Shown here in pieces: positions 8,239-18,781 of a DNA stretch of 64,000 nucleotides (positions are counted from its first letter, which is position 1; each line of letters opens with the position of its first letter). The DNA lies in assembly GCF_007923295.1 (NCBI RefSeq), contig NZ_VOIR01000011.1:1-64000 (forward strand). Reading direction: 5' to 3'. A program made the position numbers and the translations under genes. Under the pieces are notes generated by a model, which saw only the letters and a program-made list of their open reading frames with translations, was not told the DNA's origin and did no database searches. Source of the DNA: Agrococcus sediminis (GTDB taxonomy: Bacteria; Actinomycetota; Actinomycetes; Actinomycetales; Microbacteriaceae).

Positions 8239-8886
8239 ATGGCCGATCCCAACTACACCGCGCTGCTGATCGTGCTGGACCGATCCGGTTCGATGTCCAG
8301 CATCCGCGACGACATGGTCGGCGGACTCGAGCGCATGCTCCATGAGCAGGCAGCACAGCCCGGGATTCTCACGGTCGACGTCGTCACGTTCGACGACCAG
8401 ATCGAGCACACGCACGTCTCGGCCGCGCCCGAGGATGTGCGCATCGAGCTGCAGCCACGCGGCGGGACGGCGCTGTACGACGCCGTCGGCATCGCCGTGA
8501 ACGGATTCCACGAGCGCCTCTCCGCGCTGCCCGAGCACGCGCGCCCCGCCACCGTGCAGGTGATCGTCGTTACCGACGGCCACGAGAACAGCAGCGGGGA
8601 GTACACCGCGGCGACCGTCCGGGCGCTGATCGAGCAGCGACGGAAGCAGTCGGGCTGGGACTTCGTGTTCCTCGGGGCCGACCAGGATGCGGTGCTCACC
8701 GCCCGTGGCCTCGGCATCGCGGCGGACCGCTCGATGACCTACGCGCGCGGCGCCCACAACGTCGACGCCATGGCATCGTCGGTCAGCCGGCACCTGACGC
8801 AGACGCGGCGACAGGAGCAGGCGCACGGCTTCACGGAGGCCGAGCGGGCGGCAGCAGTCGAGGACGACCTCGACGACGAGTCCTGA
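8239..8886 (+). CDS. VWA-domain protein with intact MIDAS
   Basis: The 215-residue protein is a single von Willebrand factor A domain. The MIDAS motif D-R-S-G-S-M (residues ~13-18), the T in GGTALYDAV and the D in VTDGHEN are all present, so metal-dependent partner binding is expected. It resembles YegL/TerY-like VWA proteins. There is no signal peptide or membrane segment. ATG 8239 follows AAGGAG at ideal spacing; the longer frame upstream has no such site. A nuclease-helicase starts 36 nt after its stop, suggesting an operon in which it acts as adaptor or regulator. The 8033-8238 upstream gap contains only a short GGCC hairpin. Confidence 0.85.
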   Translation: MADPNYTALLIVLDRSGSMSSIRDDMVGGLERMLHEQAAQPGILTVDVVTFDDQIEHTHVSAAPEDVRIELQPRGGTALYDAVGIAVNGFHERLSALPEHARPATVQVIVVTDGHENSSGEYTAATVRALIEQRRKQSGWDFVFLGADQDAVLTARGLGIAADRSMTYARGAHNVDAMASSVSRHLTQTRRQEQAHGFTEAERAAAVEDDLDDES

Positions 8887-8922
8887 CGCGCGCACGCGCA
8901 TCCCGGACAGGTCGGAGCGATC

Positions 8923-11900
8923 GTGATCCTCGAAGACGAGACCCTGCTGCTCACCGCGAGCGACCTGACCCGAGCGAGCGGATGCGAGTGGCAGATCCTG
9001 ACCGCGCTCGACGCCAAGTTCGGCCGGCGCGAGCCGGTGCCCGAGGAGCAGGATGCGATGCTCGAGCGCACGGCCGTGTTGGGCGACCTGCACGAGGCGA
9101 AAATCCTGGAGGCCCTGCGAGCCAACGGCGAGGTGGTCGAGATCGAGAAGGGGCTCGATCGAGCAGGCCGTGAGGCGGCGGTCGCAACGACTCGCGCTGC
9201 GCTCGCTCGGCGCGCGCCCGTGATCTTGCAGGCCGCGTTCGAGGGCGAGCGCTTCTTCGGCTACGCGGACTTCGTCGAGCTCGTCGACGGGGAGTACGTG
9301 GTCTCGGATGCGAAGCTCGCCCGGCGGGCGAAGGTCACGGCATTGCTACAGCTCGCCGCCTACGCACGGGCTCTCCGTGCGATGGGCGCGCCGGTGGCGG
9401 ATGAGGTGCGTCTGTTGCTCGGCGACGGGACCATCAACGTCCACCGGCTCCGCGACATCGAGCCGGTGCTGCTCGAGCGGCGCTCCAGGCTCGAGCAGAT
9501 CGTCGACGAGCGCCTGTCCGCTGAGGCGGCTCTGCAATGGGGCGTCGATGGCGTCCTTGCGTGCGGCAAGTGCGCCGCCTGCGAGGAGCAGTTCGCGTCG
9601 CACGACGACCTCTTCCAGCTCGCCGGCATCCGACGCGACCAGCGACAGCGTCTTCGCGCCGCCGGAATCGGCACGGTCGCGGCACTCGCGACCGCAGCCG
9701 AAGGGCCGTCGGGCATGGCTGCAGCGACGTTCGCCTCGCTGCAGCGCCAGGCTCGCGCGCAGCTGCGATCGCTCGATGAGGGCGCACTCGCGTTCGAGGT
9801 CGTCGACCCCACCCCGATCCGCGAGCTGCCGCGGTCCTCCCCCGGAGATCTCTTCTTCGACTTCGAGGGCGATCCACTGTGGCAGGAGGGCCCGTTCTGG
9901 GGCCTTGACTACCTGTTCGGCGTGCGCGACGCATCGGGCGCGTTCCGCGGCTTCTGGGCGCACTCGCTCACCGAGGAGAAGCAAGCGCTCGTCGACTTCC
10001 TCGACTTCGTCCGCGAGCGCCGAGCGCAGCACCCCGATCTGCACATCTACCACTACGCCTCGTACGAGCGCACGCACCTGCTGAGCATCGCCGCCCGGCA
10101 CGGCGTCGGTGAGGAGGAGGTCGACGACCTGCTGCGTGCGGGGGTGCTCGTGGACCTCTACCCGGTCGTGAAGCGCTCGCTCGTAATCGGCAGCGCGAGC
10201 TACTCGCTGAAGAAGCTCGAGCCGCTCTACATGCCCGCCGAGCGCGCCGGCGAGGTGACGAATGCTGGGGATTCGATCGTGTGGTTCCAGCAGGCCACGG
10301 AGCTGCGCGAGCACGGCGAGCACGAGGACGCTGACCGCCTCTTCGCGCAGATCGAGGACTACAACGCCTACGACGTTGAATCGACGCATGGGCTGCGCGA
10401 CTGGCTACGGGGCCTGGTACCGAGGACGAGGGCGGAGCGGCTAGCGGCTGCACCCAAGGAGCTCCCGCCTGAGCGCGCCGAAATCGTCGCTGCCCGCGAG
10501 CGGCTGGTGGAGCGGCTGCTCGCGCGGGCCGGCGACGGCCCAGCCCACCGGGACGCCGAGCAGACCGCGCTCTGGCTCGCCGCGGCAGTAGTCGGCTTCC
10601 ACGTGCGGGAGCGCAAGACCTTCTGGTGGGAGCACTTCTCGCGACTCGACGGGCTCATCGATGAGTGGCGCGACCAGCGTGACGTGGTGACGGTTGACGA
10701 GGTGCTCGAGGTCGGCGGCTGGGAGCGGGAGCCCCGCAAGCAGAGCCCATCGCGCCGGATTCGCTTCCGGGGCACCGTGGCGCCCGGCTCGCGGCTCGGC
10801 GACGAAGCCACGGGCATGCACGCCGTCTACACCCGTCCGAGCCCGGTCGACCCAGATGCCACGACAGAGATGCGTGCCCACAGCAGGACGACGCTGACGG
10901 CGATCGATGGAGATGAGTTCGAGCTCGTGGAACAAGCAGGCAAGGGCAACTCGCCCTGGGACGCGTATCCGATCGCGCTCACGCCGGCGCAGCCGCCGAA
11001 CGCCGGCCCGCTCACCGATTCGATCGAAGCGTGGGCAGAACGCGTGGCCGCGGCGATCGACACCGATAGGCCGCTGCCGGAGTGCCTTCCTGACGGCGCC
11101 GCGCTCGACGTCCTCCGCCGACGCGCCCCGAACGCGCTGGCGACCCAGCTCGAGGGTGACCAGGCGACGATCACTGCGATCGCCGAGTCCCTCTGCGGGC
11201 TGGACGCGCGGTTCGTCGCGGTTCAGGGACCTCCTGGCACGGGGAAGACCTACACCGGTGCACGGGTGATCGCGCGCCTCGTCGAACGCGGCTGGCGGAT
11301 CGGCGTGGTCGCACAGTCGCACGCGACGGTCGAGCACATGCTCGAGGGCGTCATCGAAGCCGGTGTGTCCGCCGACCGCGTGCTGAAGAAGCGGAAGGAT
11401 GGCGATACGGCCACGCACTCCTGGACGCCGTCCTCCGATCCCGAGGACGAGCTCGGCGCCGCGGGCGGCGTCGTCGGCGGCACCGCCTGGACGTTCGCGG
11501 GCCTCGCGAACAAGCGCCGGGCGCCGCTCGACCTGCTGGTGATCGACGAAGCGGGACAGTTCTCGCTCGCCAACACGATCGCAGCGGGACGTGCAGCGAA
11601 GCGCCTGCTGCTCATCGGCGACCCGCAGCAACTGCCGCAGGTGAGCCAGGGCACGCACCCGGCGCCTGTCGATGACTCGGCGCTCGGATGGTTGTGCGAC
11701 GGCGCCGCGGTCGTGCCGCCGGAGTTCGGCTACTTCCTCGGCACCTCGTGGCGAATGCATCCGGCTCTGTGCGAGGCGGTGTCCGACCTCGCGTACGACG
11801 GCAGGCTCGGCGCGCACGAATCGCAGCGCGACATGCCCGGCGTCGATCCGGGGCTCGTGCCGGTGCCGGTCGAGCACAGCGGCTGCACGACCGCCTCGCC

Positions 11901-12351
11901 GGAGGAGACGGAGCAGGTCGTGCGCATCGTGCGCGAGCTCGTCGGTCGTGCGTGGATCGACAAGCACGGGCGACGGACGCTCACCGCGGCCGACGTCATC
12001 GTGGTCGCGCCGTACAACGCGCAGGTCGGGTTGCTCCAGGATCGCCTTCGATCAGCGGGGCTCGGCGCGGCGGCGGTGGGAACGGTCGATAGGTTCCAGG
12101 GCCGGGAGGCCGCGGTCGTCATCGTCTCGCTCTCGGCGTCGAGCGCCGCCGAGGTGCCGCGCGGCATCGAGTTCCTGCTGTCGATCAATCGGCTGAACGT
12201 CGCGATCTCACGCGGACAGTGGCTCGCGTACCTCGTGCACTCGCCCGGGCTGCGAGCGCACCTGCCGCCGACCCCCGGAGGCGTCGCGCAGCTTAGCGCG
12301 TTCCTGCGGCTGCTAGGTCGGGCCGTACCCGCTCGCCCATTCCGCGTCTGA
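8923..12351 (+). CDS. TM0106-type RecB-like nuclease / DnaQ-like / SF1 helicase
   Basis: This 1,142-residue multidomain enzyme begins with a RecB-like PD-(D/E)xK nuclease (YADF near 114, then V-S-D-A-K near 127-130). A cysteine-rich segment (CGKCAACEEQF, ~212) follows. Next comes an RNase H/DnaQ-like domain with LFFDFEGDP (~309) and a later DYNAYDVEST motif. The C-terminal half is an SF1 helicase: GPPGTGKT (~768), VIDEAGQF (~873), RLNVAISRGQW (~1088). TM0106-family proteins of this build are presumed DNA-processing nucleases. GTG 8923 has GGAG upstream. It lies between a VWA gene and the giant DUF4011 helicase, all on one strand, consistent with a three-gene cassette. Confidence 0.88.
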   Translation: MILEDETLLLTASDLTRASGCEWQILTALDAKFGRREPVPEEQDAMLERTAVLGDLHEAKILEALRANGEVVEIEKGLDRAGREAAVATTRAALARRAPVILQAAFEGERFFGYADFVELVDGEYVVSDAKLARRAKVTALLQLAAYARALRAMGAPVADEVRLLLGDGTINVHRLRDIEPVLLERRSRLEQIVDERLSAEAALQWGVDGVLACGKCAACEEQFASHDDLFQLAGIRRDQRQRLRAAGIGTVAALATAAEGPSGMAAATFASLQRQARAQLRSLDEGALAFEVVDPTPIRELPRSSPGDLFFDFEGDPLWQEGPFWGLDYLFGVRDASGAFRGFWAHSLTEEKQALVDFLDFVRERRAQHPDLHIYHYASYERTHLLSIAARHGVGEEEVDDLLRAGVLVDLYPVVKRSLVIGSASYSLKKLEPLYMPAERAGEVTNAGDSIVWFQQATELREHGEHEDADRLFAQIEDYNAYDVESTHGLRDWLRGLVPRTRAERLAAAPKELPPERAEIVAARERLVERLLARAGDGPAHRDAEQTALWLAAAVVGFHVRERKTFWWEHFSRLDGLIDEWRDQRDVVTVDEVLEVGGWEREPRKQSPSRRIRFRGTVAPGSRLGDEATGMHAVYTRPSPVDPDATTEMRAHSRTTLTAIDGDEFELVEQAGKGNSPWDAYPIALTPAQPPNAGPLTDSIEAWAERVAAAIDTDRPLPECLPDGAALDVLRRRAPNALATQLEGDQATITAIAESLCGLDARFVAVQGPPGTGKTYTGARVIARLVERGWRIGVVAQSHATVEHMLEGVIEAGVSADRVLKKRKDGDTATHSWTPSSDPEDELGAAGGVVGGTAWTFAGLANKRRAPLDLLVIDEAGQFSLANTIAAGRAAKRLLLIGDPQQLPQVSQGTHPAPVDDSALGWLCDGAAVVPPEFGYFLGTSWRMHPALCEAVSDLAYDGRLGAHESQRDMPGVDPGLVPVPVEHSGCTTASPEETEQVVRIVRELVGRAWIDKHGRRTLTAADVIVVAPYNAQVGLLQDRLRSAGLGAAAVGTVDRFQGREAAVVIVSLSASSAAEVPRGIEFLLSINRLNVAISRGQWLAYLVHSPGLRAHLPPTPGGVAQLSAFLRLLGRAVPARPFRV

Positions 12352-12432
12352 CGTACTCGAATTTCTCTCGACAGACAATACGATCGGAAACACGTGCACC
12401 AAAGCGGTGTGGCAGTCGCTCGGGGGATTTCC

Positions 12433-15400
12433 ATGACACGGCTTCATCGATCGCAGCTCATGCTTGAGGAGCTCCTGCGCGCAGTAGACGAACTCGTCAT
12501 CGAACGAATCTCCAGCGCGATGCCGGAAGGCGGCGACGCCATCGCTCCAGAGCATTGGCCGATTCTGCTCCATCCCGACATGGCAGTGCTCGAAGCTGAG
12601 CGATTCCGTAGGTCGTCGAGCCTTCTAAGCGCCGCAGCCCGAATCTGCGGTGTCGACGCTCGACAGATCGTGCCCCCGCTCGACCGCCTGCTCAGCGCGC
12701 TGCCGCTGTCGACGGAGAGCGCGAGACGTGCTGAACTCGACATCCAACTGCTTGCAGACTCCTTCGAGATCGTCCTTGACATCGGCTCTGAGGTGCCCGA
12801 GGGAGAGGCACAACCGCAGAGCGCGACGGTCGAAGTGCGTGTCGATGGCGAGCTGACGTTCGCTCGGGCCATCAGCGGCTGGCCCCTGATCGACATGGTC
12901 CGAGTCGACGCGGGCGGACTCGATCTTCGGGAGAGCGCGCTCTCGATCGAGATCATCGCCGCGGGAGGCAGCGTTTCACAGCCATGGCGCCGCGCGATCA
13001 GCCTCGCACCGGGCGAGTCGGAGCAGCTCCTCGAGGTCGACGTGCTGCTCGACCCGGCGCTCGCGCTCCAGGTGACGACCGCGCAACGGGCGACCGTGCG
13101 AGCCAGCGTCGTCGACGCTTCGGGCACTGATCTCGTGGTCGGTACTGCGAACACCGTCCTGCACGGACCTCACCAGTGGGCACGCCAGCGCCCGACCGCG
13201 ATCTCGAGCGCCATGCTCGCCGCTCATGTGCAGCCACACGCGAAGGGCGTGCAAGAGCTGCTGCCTGCGGTCGACGCACGGCTCAAGGAGCGCACTGGAA
13301 ATGGAGGATTCGACCTCTATCAGAATGATGATCCCGCTCGAGTCGACGCGACGGCGTATGCGGCGTTCGAGGTCATCGCGGGTCTGGGTCTGACGTACGC
13401 GGATCCGCCCGCCGCGTGGGGCGAGTTCCAGCTCATCCGCACGCCGGACGAGGCGGTGTCGTCTCGTTTCGGGACATGCATGGATACCACGGTGCTCGTC
13501 GCGTCTCTCCTCGAGGCCATCGGCATCAACTCCATGATGATCTTGATGCCCGGCCACATCAACCTCGCCTACTGGCGCAAGGATCCTACTGACGTCGACG
13601 CACCGTTCGCACGACAGACAGTGACGAGCGGCCCGGACGCGGCCGCGACGGTCGAGAGCAGGCTCCGAAGGGTTGAGACGACGGCACTCACCGGGGAAGG
13701 CACGGCAGAGCAGAAGGTGCGTCGCGCGCTCACGGCGCCGCCGGCGGCGGAATCGTTCGAGGCGCTCGAGGTGAGCGACGTCATCGACGTGCGAGCCGCG
13801 CGGCACGCCGGCGTCCGGCCCCTGCCTGCGCGCGTCGTCGCCCCCGACGGATCTGTGCAGATCATCGAGTTCGCCGGCGATCTGTTCAGTGCTACAAATC
13901 CCGCGCCAGTCGAGTTCGTGGGCGCCCATCAGCGGCCGCGATCCGCCAAGCCGCCTCGCATCGAGTCATGGAAGAGCGCTCTGCTCGACTTGAGCCTGCG
14001 CAACAAGCTCCTCAACTACCCGGTCAGGCAACGCGTCCGACTCATGGTGTCCCCTGGTCACCTGCACGATCTCGAGGACGCGCTGAACGCGGACGCGATC
14101 GTGACGATCGCTGCGAGCCTTCCTCTCGATCCCGCGACCTACGCTCGATACGAGCGCCGGCGCGAATTAGGCGACCGCGAGGCAGCGGAAGCCTTCATCC
14201 ACGAGCAACGGGGCGCCGTGTTCGAGGCCCGCCGCACGTGCGAGCTCGAGTTCGGCGATCGCGTCCGACGCGAGACCGCCTCAGGCATTCGCATCGTCGA
14301 GCGGTTCGCTCGCCCTGAGCCGGAGCGCTTCGCGAAGACGCTCCGCAAGATGATGAACGACGCGGCGCAGATCGAGCGTGAGACCGGCACGCACAACCTT
14401 TACCTCGCCTTCGGCCTCCTGCATTGGGAGAACAAGAAGGGTCAGAAGCTCCAGGCACCGCTGATCCTGGTGCCCGTCCGCATCCGGCCGTCCAACAAGG
14501 CTGGCTCCGCGTTCAAGGTCCAGATAGATCAGTCCGGCGCCTCCACCCCGAACTTCGCGCTGCACGAGAAGCTCAAGGTCGAGCTCGGGATCACGGTGCC
14601 GGCTCTGGTCGACCCGCCGACCGACAAGTCCGGCATCGACCTCGCCGCGACATTCGCCGCTGTCCGCGAGACTCTCGCCAGAGCCGACAAGCACTTCGAG
14701 ATCGAGGAGGTCGCCTCGCTCGGCCTCTTCCAGTTCGGCACCTTCCGCCTCTGGAAGGACCTCGACGAAAACTGGGAGCACTTCCAGAGATCGCCGCTCG
14801 TCAAGCACATGATCGAGAACCCTTCGAAGCCGTTCGAGGATCCGGTGCCGCCGCCTCCCGAGGTCGACCTCGACGACCTCGCGGCGCAGAGCCCGCTTCC
14901 CCCGGATGCTTCGCAGCTCGAGGCCGTCGCAGCGGCAGTACACGGCTCGACCTTCGTGCTCGAGGGGCCTCCGGGCACCGGCAAGTCCCAGACCATCACC
15001 AACCTCATGGCCCATGCGATGACCTCCGGCAAGCGCGTCCTCTTCGTGGCGGAGAAGGCCGAGGCCCTCGAGGTCGTCGCGAAGCGAATGCGCGATTCGG
15101 GCCTGAGCGATCTGATGCTCAATCTCCATCACGATGCCGCGACGCCGGCATCGGTGCGCGCGCAGCTGCTCGCGGCGCTCGACACGAGCCCAGGGTTCGA
15201 TGCCGCGGGAATGGACGCCCAACGGTCGACGATCGACAGCAGTCAGAGCCGCCTGCAGCGATACGCCAAGCAAGTGCACGAGCCGAACAACGCCGGTCTC
15301 TCGCTGCACACCGCTCGGGACGGCGCGCTGGCCGGCGCGTTGGCTGGCCACCACGCCCTCCAGCTGCCCCCGTCGGTCGTCGAGCGCACCGGCGAGGATC

Positions 15401-18400
15401 TCGCCGCAGTGAGGGCGTCGCTGCGGGCGGCGGTCGCGCCGCTGCTCGACGCGGCCCCGCGTCCGGGACACCCGTGGTCGTTCATCGACCGCGGGCCGTC
15501 GCGCCCTGCTGAGATCCGCGACGCAGCAGTCGCGCTGGACCGAGCTGTGCTGGACGCGCAGCGGGAGGCGCCGGCTCTGCTGGCAGCGACCGCGGCGGAG
15601 GCGATGCAGGTTGTCGTCGACGCCGCCCGCGGCCCCGTCTTCGACCCCAACCTCGTGGCGCGGTGGGCGGAAGGCGCACCGGACGACTACCTCGCCGCAG
15701 TGCGAACGACCCTCGACGCGATCAACGCGGATACCGGCGTCTGGCGGCAGACGCACCGGGGCGCCCTCGCCGCAGTCGACGAGCGATGGTTCGAAGAGGC
15801 GGAAGCCGCCGATCGCGGCAACCCCTTCACTCGCGGTCGTCGACGTCGTGAGGTGCTCTCACGCGTGGCCGACCAGCAGCTTCAGGGCGACGCCCTGGCG
15901 CCCGGCCATCTGAAGGCGACAGCGGAGTCGCTGCGCGGCAGCGTCCATCGCCTCCGCGCCTTCCGGGAAGCACTGCGAGGCCTTCCACTGCCGGGCTTGC
16001 AGAACGCGAACCCGTTCGAGGACGCGGACCGGTTGCTGGTCGAGTCGGCGGTCAGCTGGCTGCGATTCCAGCTCGAGCTCGTGCGCCGCGCGCGGCAGGG
16101 GGATGCGATGGCGCACGCCGCGTTGGAGGCCGGGGCCACCTCTCGACTGCCGGTGTGGGGCGCGCTCGCGTCGAGGCTGCAGGAGACGTGGCGAGCGCTT
16201 GAGAGCGTGCTCGGCGAGAAGCCGCAGCTCGGCTCCGCGCCTCTTCAGGGATGGAGGGACCTTCGGCTCGCTTCGGGGGCGCCCATCGTCAGCGGCGACG
16301 ACTCCTGGACCGAGCTCGTCCGCGCGCTGGAACCGCTCCGCCTGCTCGGCTTCGACGACCTCCGTGCCAGGCTCATGCACGGAGAGGCGCGGGACCCGGA
16401 AGAGCTCGAGTCGTCCTGGCAGCAGGCGCTCCATGAGCTGTCGGTGGCGGAACGGCAGCGGGCGACGCGCCTCGACGACTTCGACCGTGCCGCGCACGAG
16501 CGAGCGATCACCCGCTTCGTCGAGAGCACGATGCAGCTTCGGCGCATGCTGCCGGAGCGCATACCCACCGCCGTCGTCGAGCACCGGACCTTCGACTCGT
16601 CGACGCGCTCCGGGCGCATCGGGGAGCTGAGGCGAGTCCTTGCGCAGCAGCGCCGGGGTGCGACCGTGCGAGAGATCATGCTGCAGTTCAGCGACCTCAT
16701 CACCCAGCTCACCCCGTGCGTGCTCGCAAGCCCTGACGGAGCCGCGAGATTCCTGCCACCGGAGCGAGACCTGTTCGACATCGTCGTGTTCGACGAGGCG
16801 TCGCAGATCAAGGTGTCGCACGCAATCGGCGCACTCGGTCGCGCGAAGTCGGCGGTCATCGCGGGCGACACCATGCAGATGCCGCCCAGCTCCGGGTTCG
16901 GCGGCGCGGCGGTGATTGACGATGCCGCGGCCGCGGAGGACGAGATCCCGCTCCTCGACGAGGCGTCGATCCTCGCCGAGGCCGTGAAGTCTCAAGTGGA
17001 GCAGCGATGGCTCGCCCGCCACTACCGCAGCCAGGACGAGTCTCTGATCGCTTTCTCGATCGAGAAGTACTACCCGTCGAAGCTGACCTCGTTCCCCGCG
17101 CCGCAGGCGGAGTCGCCGCTCGGGCTCAGCTTCCGACGCGTCGACGGCGAGTTCGTACGGACGAGGGGACGGCAGGGCTACCGGACGAATCCGGCGGAGG
17201 CAGCAGCGATCGTCGAGGAGGTCGAGCAGCGTCACCGTGCGGCTGCCGACGAGCGAGCGATCCCGGACATCGGTGTCATCACGCTCAACATGGAGCAGCG
17301 CAAGCACATCGAGGCGCTCCTGCAGGAGTCGCAGGTGCCGACCGTCGCCGCGATGATGCAGGACCCGGACGACATGCGCCTCTGGGTGCGCAATCTCGAG
17401 AGTGTGCAGGGCATGGAGAGCGACATTGTGCTCTTCTCGATCGCCTTCTCGAAGTCCAACGGCGCGGTGCCGTTGAACTTCGGCCCCACCAACCAAGACG
17501 GCGGTCACAAGCGACTGAACGTCGCGGTGACCCGGGCGAAGCAGCAGACCATCGTGTTCTGCTCCTTCGAGCCGGAGGAGCTGCAGGCTGAACGATCGAG
17601 CAGCAAGGGGCTGCAGCATCTGAAGGAGTACCTGCTGCGAGCGAAGCACGGCGTGACCGAGGACGACGAGCGCATCCTCCGACGGAGGGTACAGGATCGT
17701 CATCGCGACGAGATCGCCGTCGCGCTCGCCGGCCGAGGACTCATCGTGCACACCGATCGGGGCCTCTCGGACTTCCGAATCGAGATCACGCTCGCGCATC
17801 GCGACGCCCCAGAGCGCGAGCTCGTCGCCGTGCTGCTCGATGGGCCCGCCTGGCTCGCCCGCCGCACCGTAGGCGATCGAGACGGCCTGCCGATCAGCGT
17901 GCTGCGCTCCGCACGCGGGTGGCCCTCGGTGGAGCGCGTCTGGCTGCCGGAGTGGCTGACTGCCCGCGAATCGGTCCTCGATCGGCTGGAGCGCGCACTG
18001 GATGCCGCGCACCGAGGCGAGACGATCGGGGCCACCCCGGATGATGAGCCGGCTCCGCCGAGCGCGACGCAGGCACGCACCCATGAGGCTGTCTTCGAGC
18101 GGCCAGAGGGCGGGACGGTGCGATCGGCATCGTCTGCGCGCACGACGGCGACCTCCAGGTCGGCCGACCTGCTCGCGCGTCATACGGTCGTCTACCGCAG
18201 CGTCGGCATCGAGCGACACAGCTGGCCAGAGGACTTCGATCGGATGAGCGACCACGCGCTCGGCGGATTCGTCGCGGCGAACACTCCCACGCTCCTCGAC
18301 ACCGAGGGGCCGATGCTCCGCGCTCGGCTCGCCCGCGTCTTCGCGGAGAGCTTCGGCTTCGACCGGCTCACTGCTCGCATCGAGCGGAGGATCGTGGGGC

Positions 18401-18738
18401 TCGTGCCGAAGGAGTACATCAGGACGGCGTCGCCCGACTTCTTCTGGCCGCTCGGGGTCGACCCGGAGCGATACCTCACGGTGCGCCGCAACACGGAGAC
18501 AGCGTCTCGCCCACTCGAGCACATCCCGCTCGAGGAGATCGCTAACGCGATGGCGCTCGCGGCCGCAGCGGGCGGCGGAGGGACCCCGGAGGCACTCGCG
18601 CGCGATGCACTCGAGATGTTCGATCTGAAGCGTATGACGCAGAAGGTGCAGGCACGGCTCGAGGGCGCCTACGCAGTGGGAATCGAGAGCGGCAGACTCA
18701 AGGAGCGGGACGGCAACGTCCACGCTGGCAAGCACTGA
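12433..18738 (+). CDS. Giant DUF4011 SF1 helicase with transglutaminase-like, MTES_1575 nuclease and DUF3320 domains
   Basis: This 2,101-residue protein carries, in order: a beta-rich N-terminal region; a transglutaminase-like segment (FGTCMDTT ~348, MPGHINLAYW ~373); the DUF4011 helicase entry (SWKSALLDLSLRNKLLNYPV, ~512); Walker A EGPPGTGKS (~842); FDEASQI (~1450); HKRLNVAVTRAKQQ (~1690); a Vsr/MTES_1575-like nuclease domain (~1750-1843); and a DUF3320 domain (~1916-2095, FFWPLGVDPERY...PLEEIANA). Related helicase-nuclease fusions are recurrent defence-island genes and candidate stand-alone antiphage proteins. ATG 12433 is preferred (GGGGGA upstream); a GTG at 12394 in frame would add 13 residues. 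It starts 81 nt after the preceding nuclease-helicase. Confidence 0.88.
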   Translation: MTRLHRSQLMLEELLRAVDELVIERISSAMPEGGDAIAPEHWPILLHPDMAVLEAERFRRSSSLLSAAARICGVDARQIVPPLDRLLSALPLSTESARRAELDIQLLADSFEIVLDIGSEVPEGEAQPQSATVEVRVDGELTFARAISGWPLIDMVRVDAGGLDLRESALSIEIIAAGGSVSQPWRRAISLAPGESEQLLEVDVLLDPALALQVTTAQRATVRASVVDASGTDLVVGTANTVLHGPHQWARQRPTAISSAMLAAHVQPHAKGVQELLPAVDARLKERTGNGGFDLYQNDDPARVDATAYAAFEVIAGLGLTYADPPAAWGEFQLIRTPDEAVSSRFGTCMDTTVLVASLLEAIGINSMMILMPGHINLAYWRKDPTDVDAPFARQTVTSGPDAAATVESRLRRVETTALTGEGTAEQKVRRALTAPPAAESFEALEVSDVIDVRAARHAGVRPLPARVVAPDGSVQIIEFAGDLFSATNPAPVEFVGAHQRPRSAKPPRIESWKSALLDLSLRNKLLNYPVRQRVRLMVSPGHLHDLEDALNADAIVTIAASLPLDPATYARYERRRELGDREAAEAFIHEQRGAVFEARRTCELEFGDRVRRETASGIRIVERFARPEPERFAKTLRKMMNDAAQIERETGTHNLYLAFGLLHWENKKGQKLQAPLILVPVRIRPSNKAGSAFKVQIDQSGASTPNFALHEKLKVELGITVPALVDPPTDKSGIDLAATFAAVRETLARADKHFEIEEVASLGLFQFGTFRLWKDLDENWEHFQRSPLVKHMIENPSKPFEDPVPPPPEVDLDDLAAQSPLPPDASQLEAVAAAVHGSTFVLEGPPGTGKSQTITNLMAHAMTSGKRVLFVAEKAEALEVVAKRMRDSGLSDLMLNLHHDAATPASVRAQLLAALDTSPGFDAAGMDAQRSTIDSSQSRLQRYAKQVHEPNNAGLSLHTARDGALAGALAGHHALQLPPSVVERTGEDLAAVRASLRAAVAPLLDAAPRPGHPWSFIDRGPSRPAEIRDAAVALDRAVLDAQREAPALLAATAAEAMQVVVDAARGPVFDPNLVARWAEGAPDDYLAAVRTTLDAINADTGVWRQTHRGALAAVDERWFEEAEAADRGNPFTRGRRRREVLSRVADQQLQGDALAPGHLKATAESLRGSVHRLRAFREALRGLPLPGLQNANPFEDADRLLVESAVSWLRFQLELVRRARQGDAMAHAALEAGATSRLPVWGALASRLQETWRALESVLGEKPQLGSAPLQGWRDLRLASGAPIVSGDDSWTELVRALEPLRLLGFDDLRARLMHGEARDPEELESSWQQALHELSVAERQRATRLDDFDRAAHERAITRFVESTMQLRRMLPERIPTAVVEHRTFDSSTRSGRIGELRRVLAQQRRGATVREIMLQFSDLITQLTPCVLASPDGAARFLPPERDLFDIVVFDEASQIKVSHAIGALGRAKSAVIAGDTMQMPPSSGFGGAAVIDDAAAAEDEIPLLDEASILAEAVKSQVEQRWLARHYRSQDESLIAFSIEKYYPSKLTSFPAPQAESPLGLSFRRVDGEFVRTRGRQGYRTNPAEAAAIVEEVEQRHRAAADERAIPDIGVITLNMEQRKHIEALLQESQVPTVAAMMQDPDDMRLWVRNLESVQGMESDIVLFSIAFSKSNGAVPLNFGPTNQDGGHKRLNVAVTRAKQQTIVFCSFEPEELQAERSSSKGLQHLKEYLLRAKHGVTEDDERILRRRVQDRHRDEIAVALAGRGLIVHTDRGLSDFRIEITLAHRDAPERELVAVLLDGPAWLARRTVGDRDGLPISVLRSARGWPSVERVWLPEWLTARESVLDRLERALDAAHRGETIGATPDDEPAPPSATQARTHEAVFERPEGGTVRSASSARTTATSRSADLLARHTVVYRSVGIERHSWPEDFDRMSDHALGGFVAANTPTLLDTEGPMLRARLARVFAESFGFDRLTARIERRIVGLVPKEYIRTASPDFFWPLGVDPERYLTVRRNTETASRPLEHIPLEEIANAMALAAAAGGGGTPEALARDALEMFDLKRMTQKVQARLEGAYAVGIESGRLKERDGNVHAGKH

Positions 18739-18781
18739 CGGGGGATCGGTCGCGATTCGGCTGGGCCCGCGGTGGCAGTAT

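Noticed and set aside
10441-11967. 508-residue minus-strand frame within the TM0106 helicase
   Set aside because: Antisense to an intact helicase core; no ribosome site or motif.
15859-18735. 958-residue minus-strand open frame opposite the giant helicase
   Set aside because: Antisense frame kept open by GC-rich codon bias. It lacks any recognisable motif, and the plus-strand helicase has complete family signatures.
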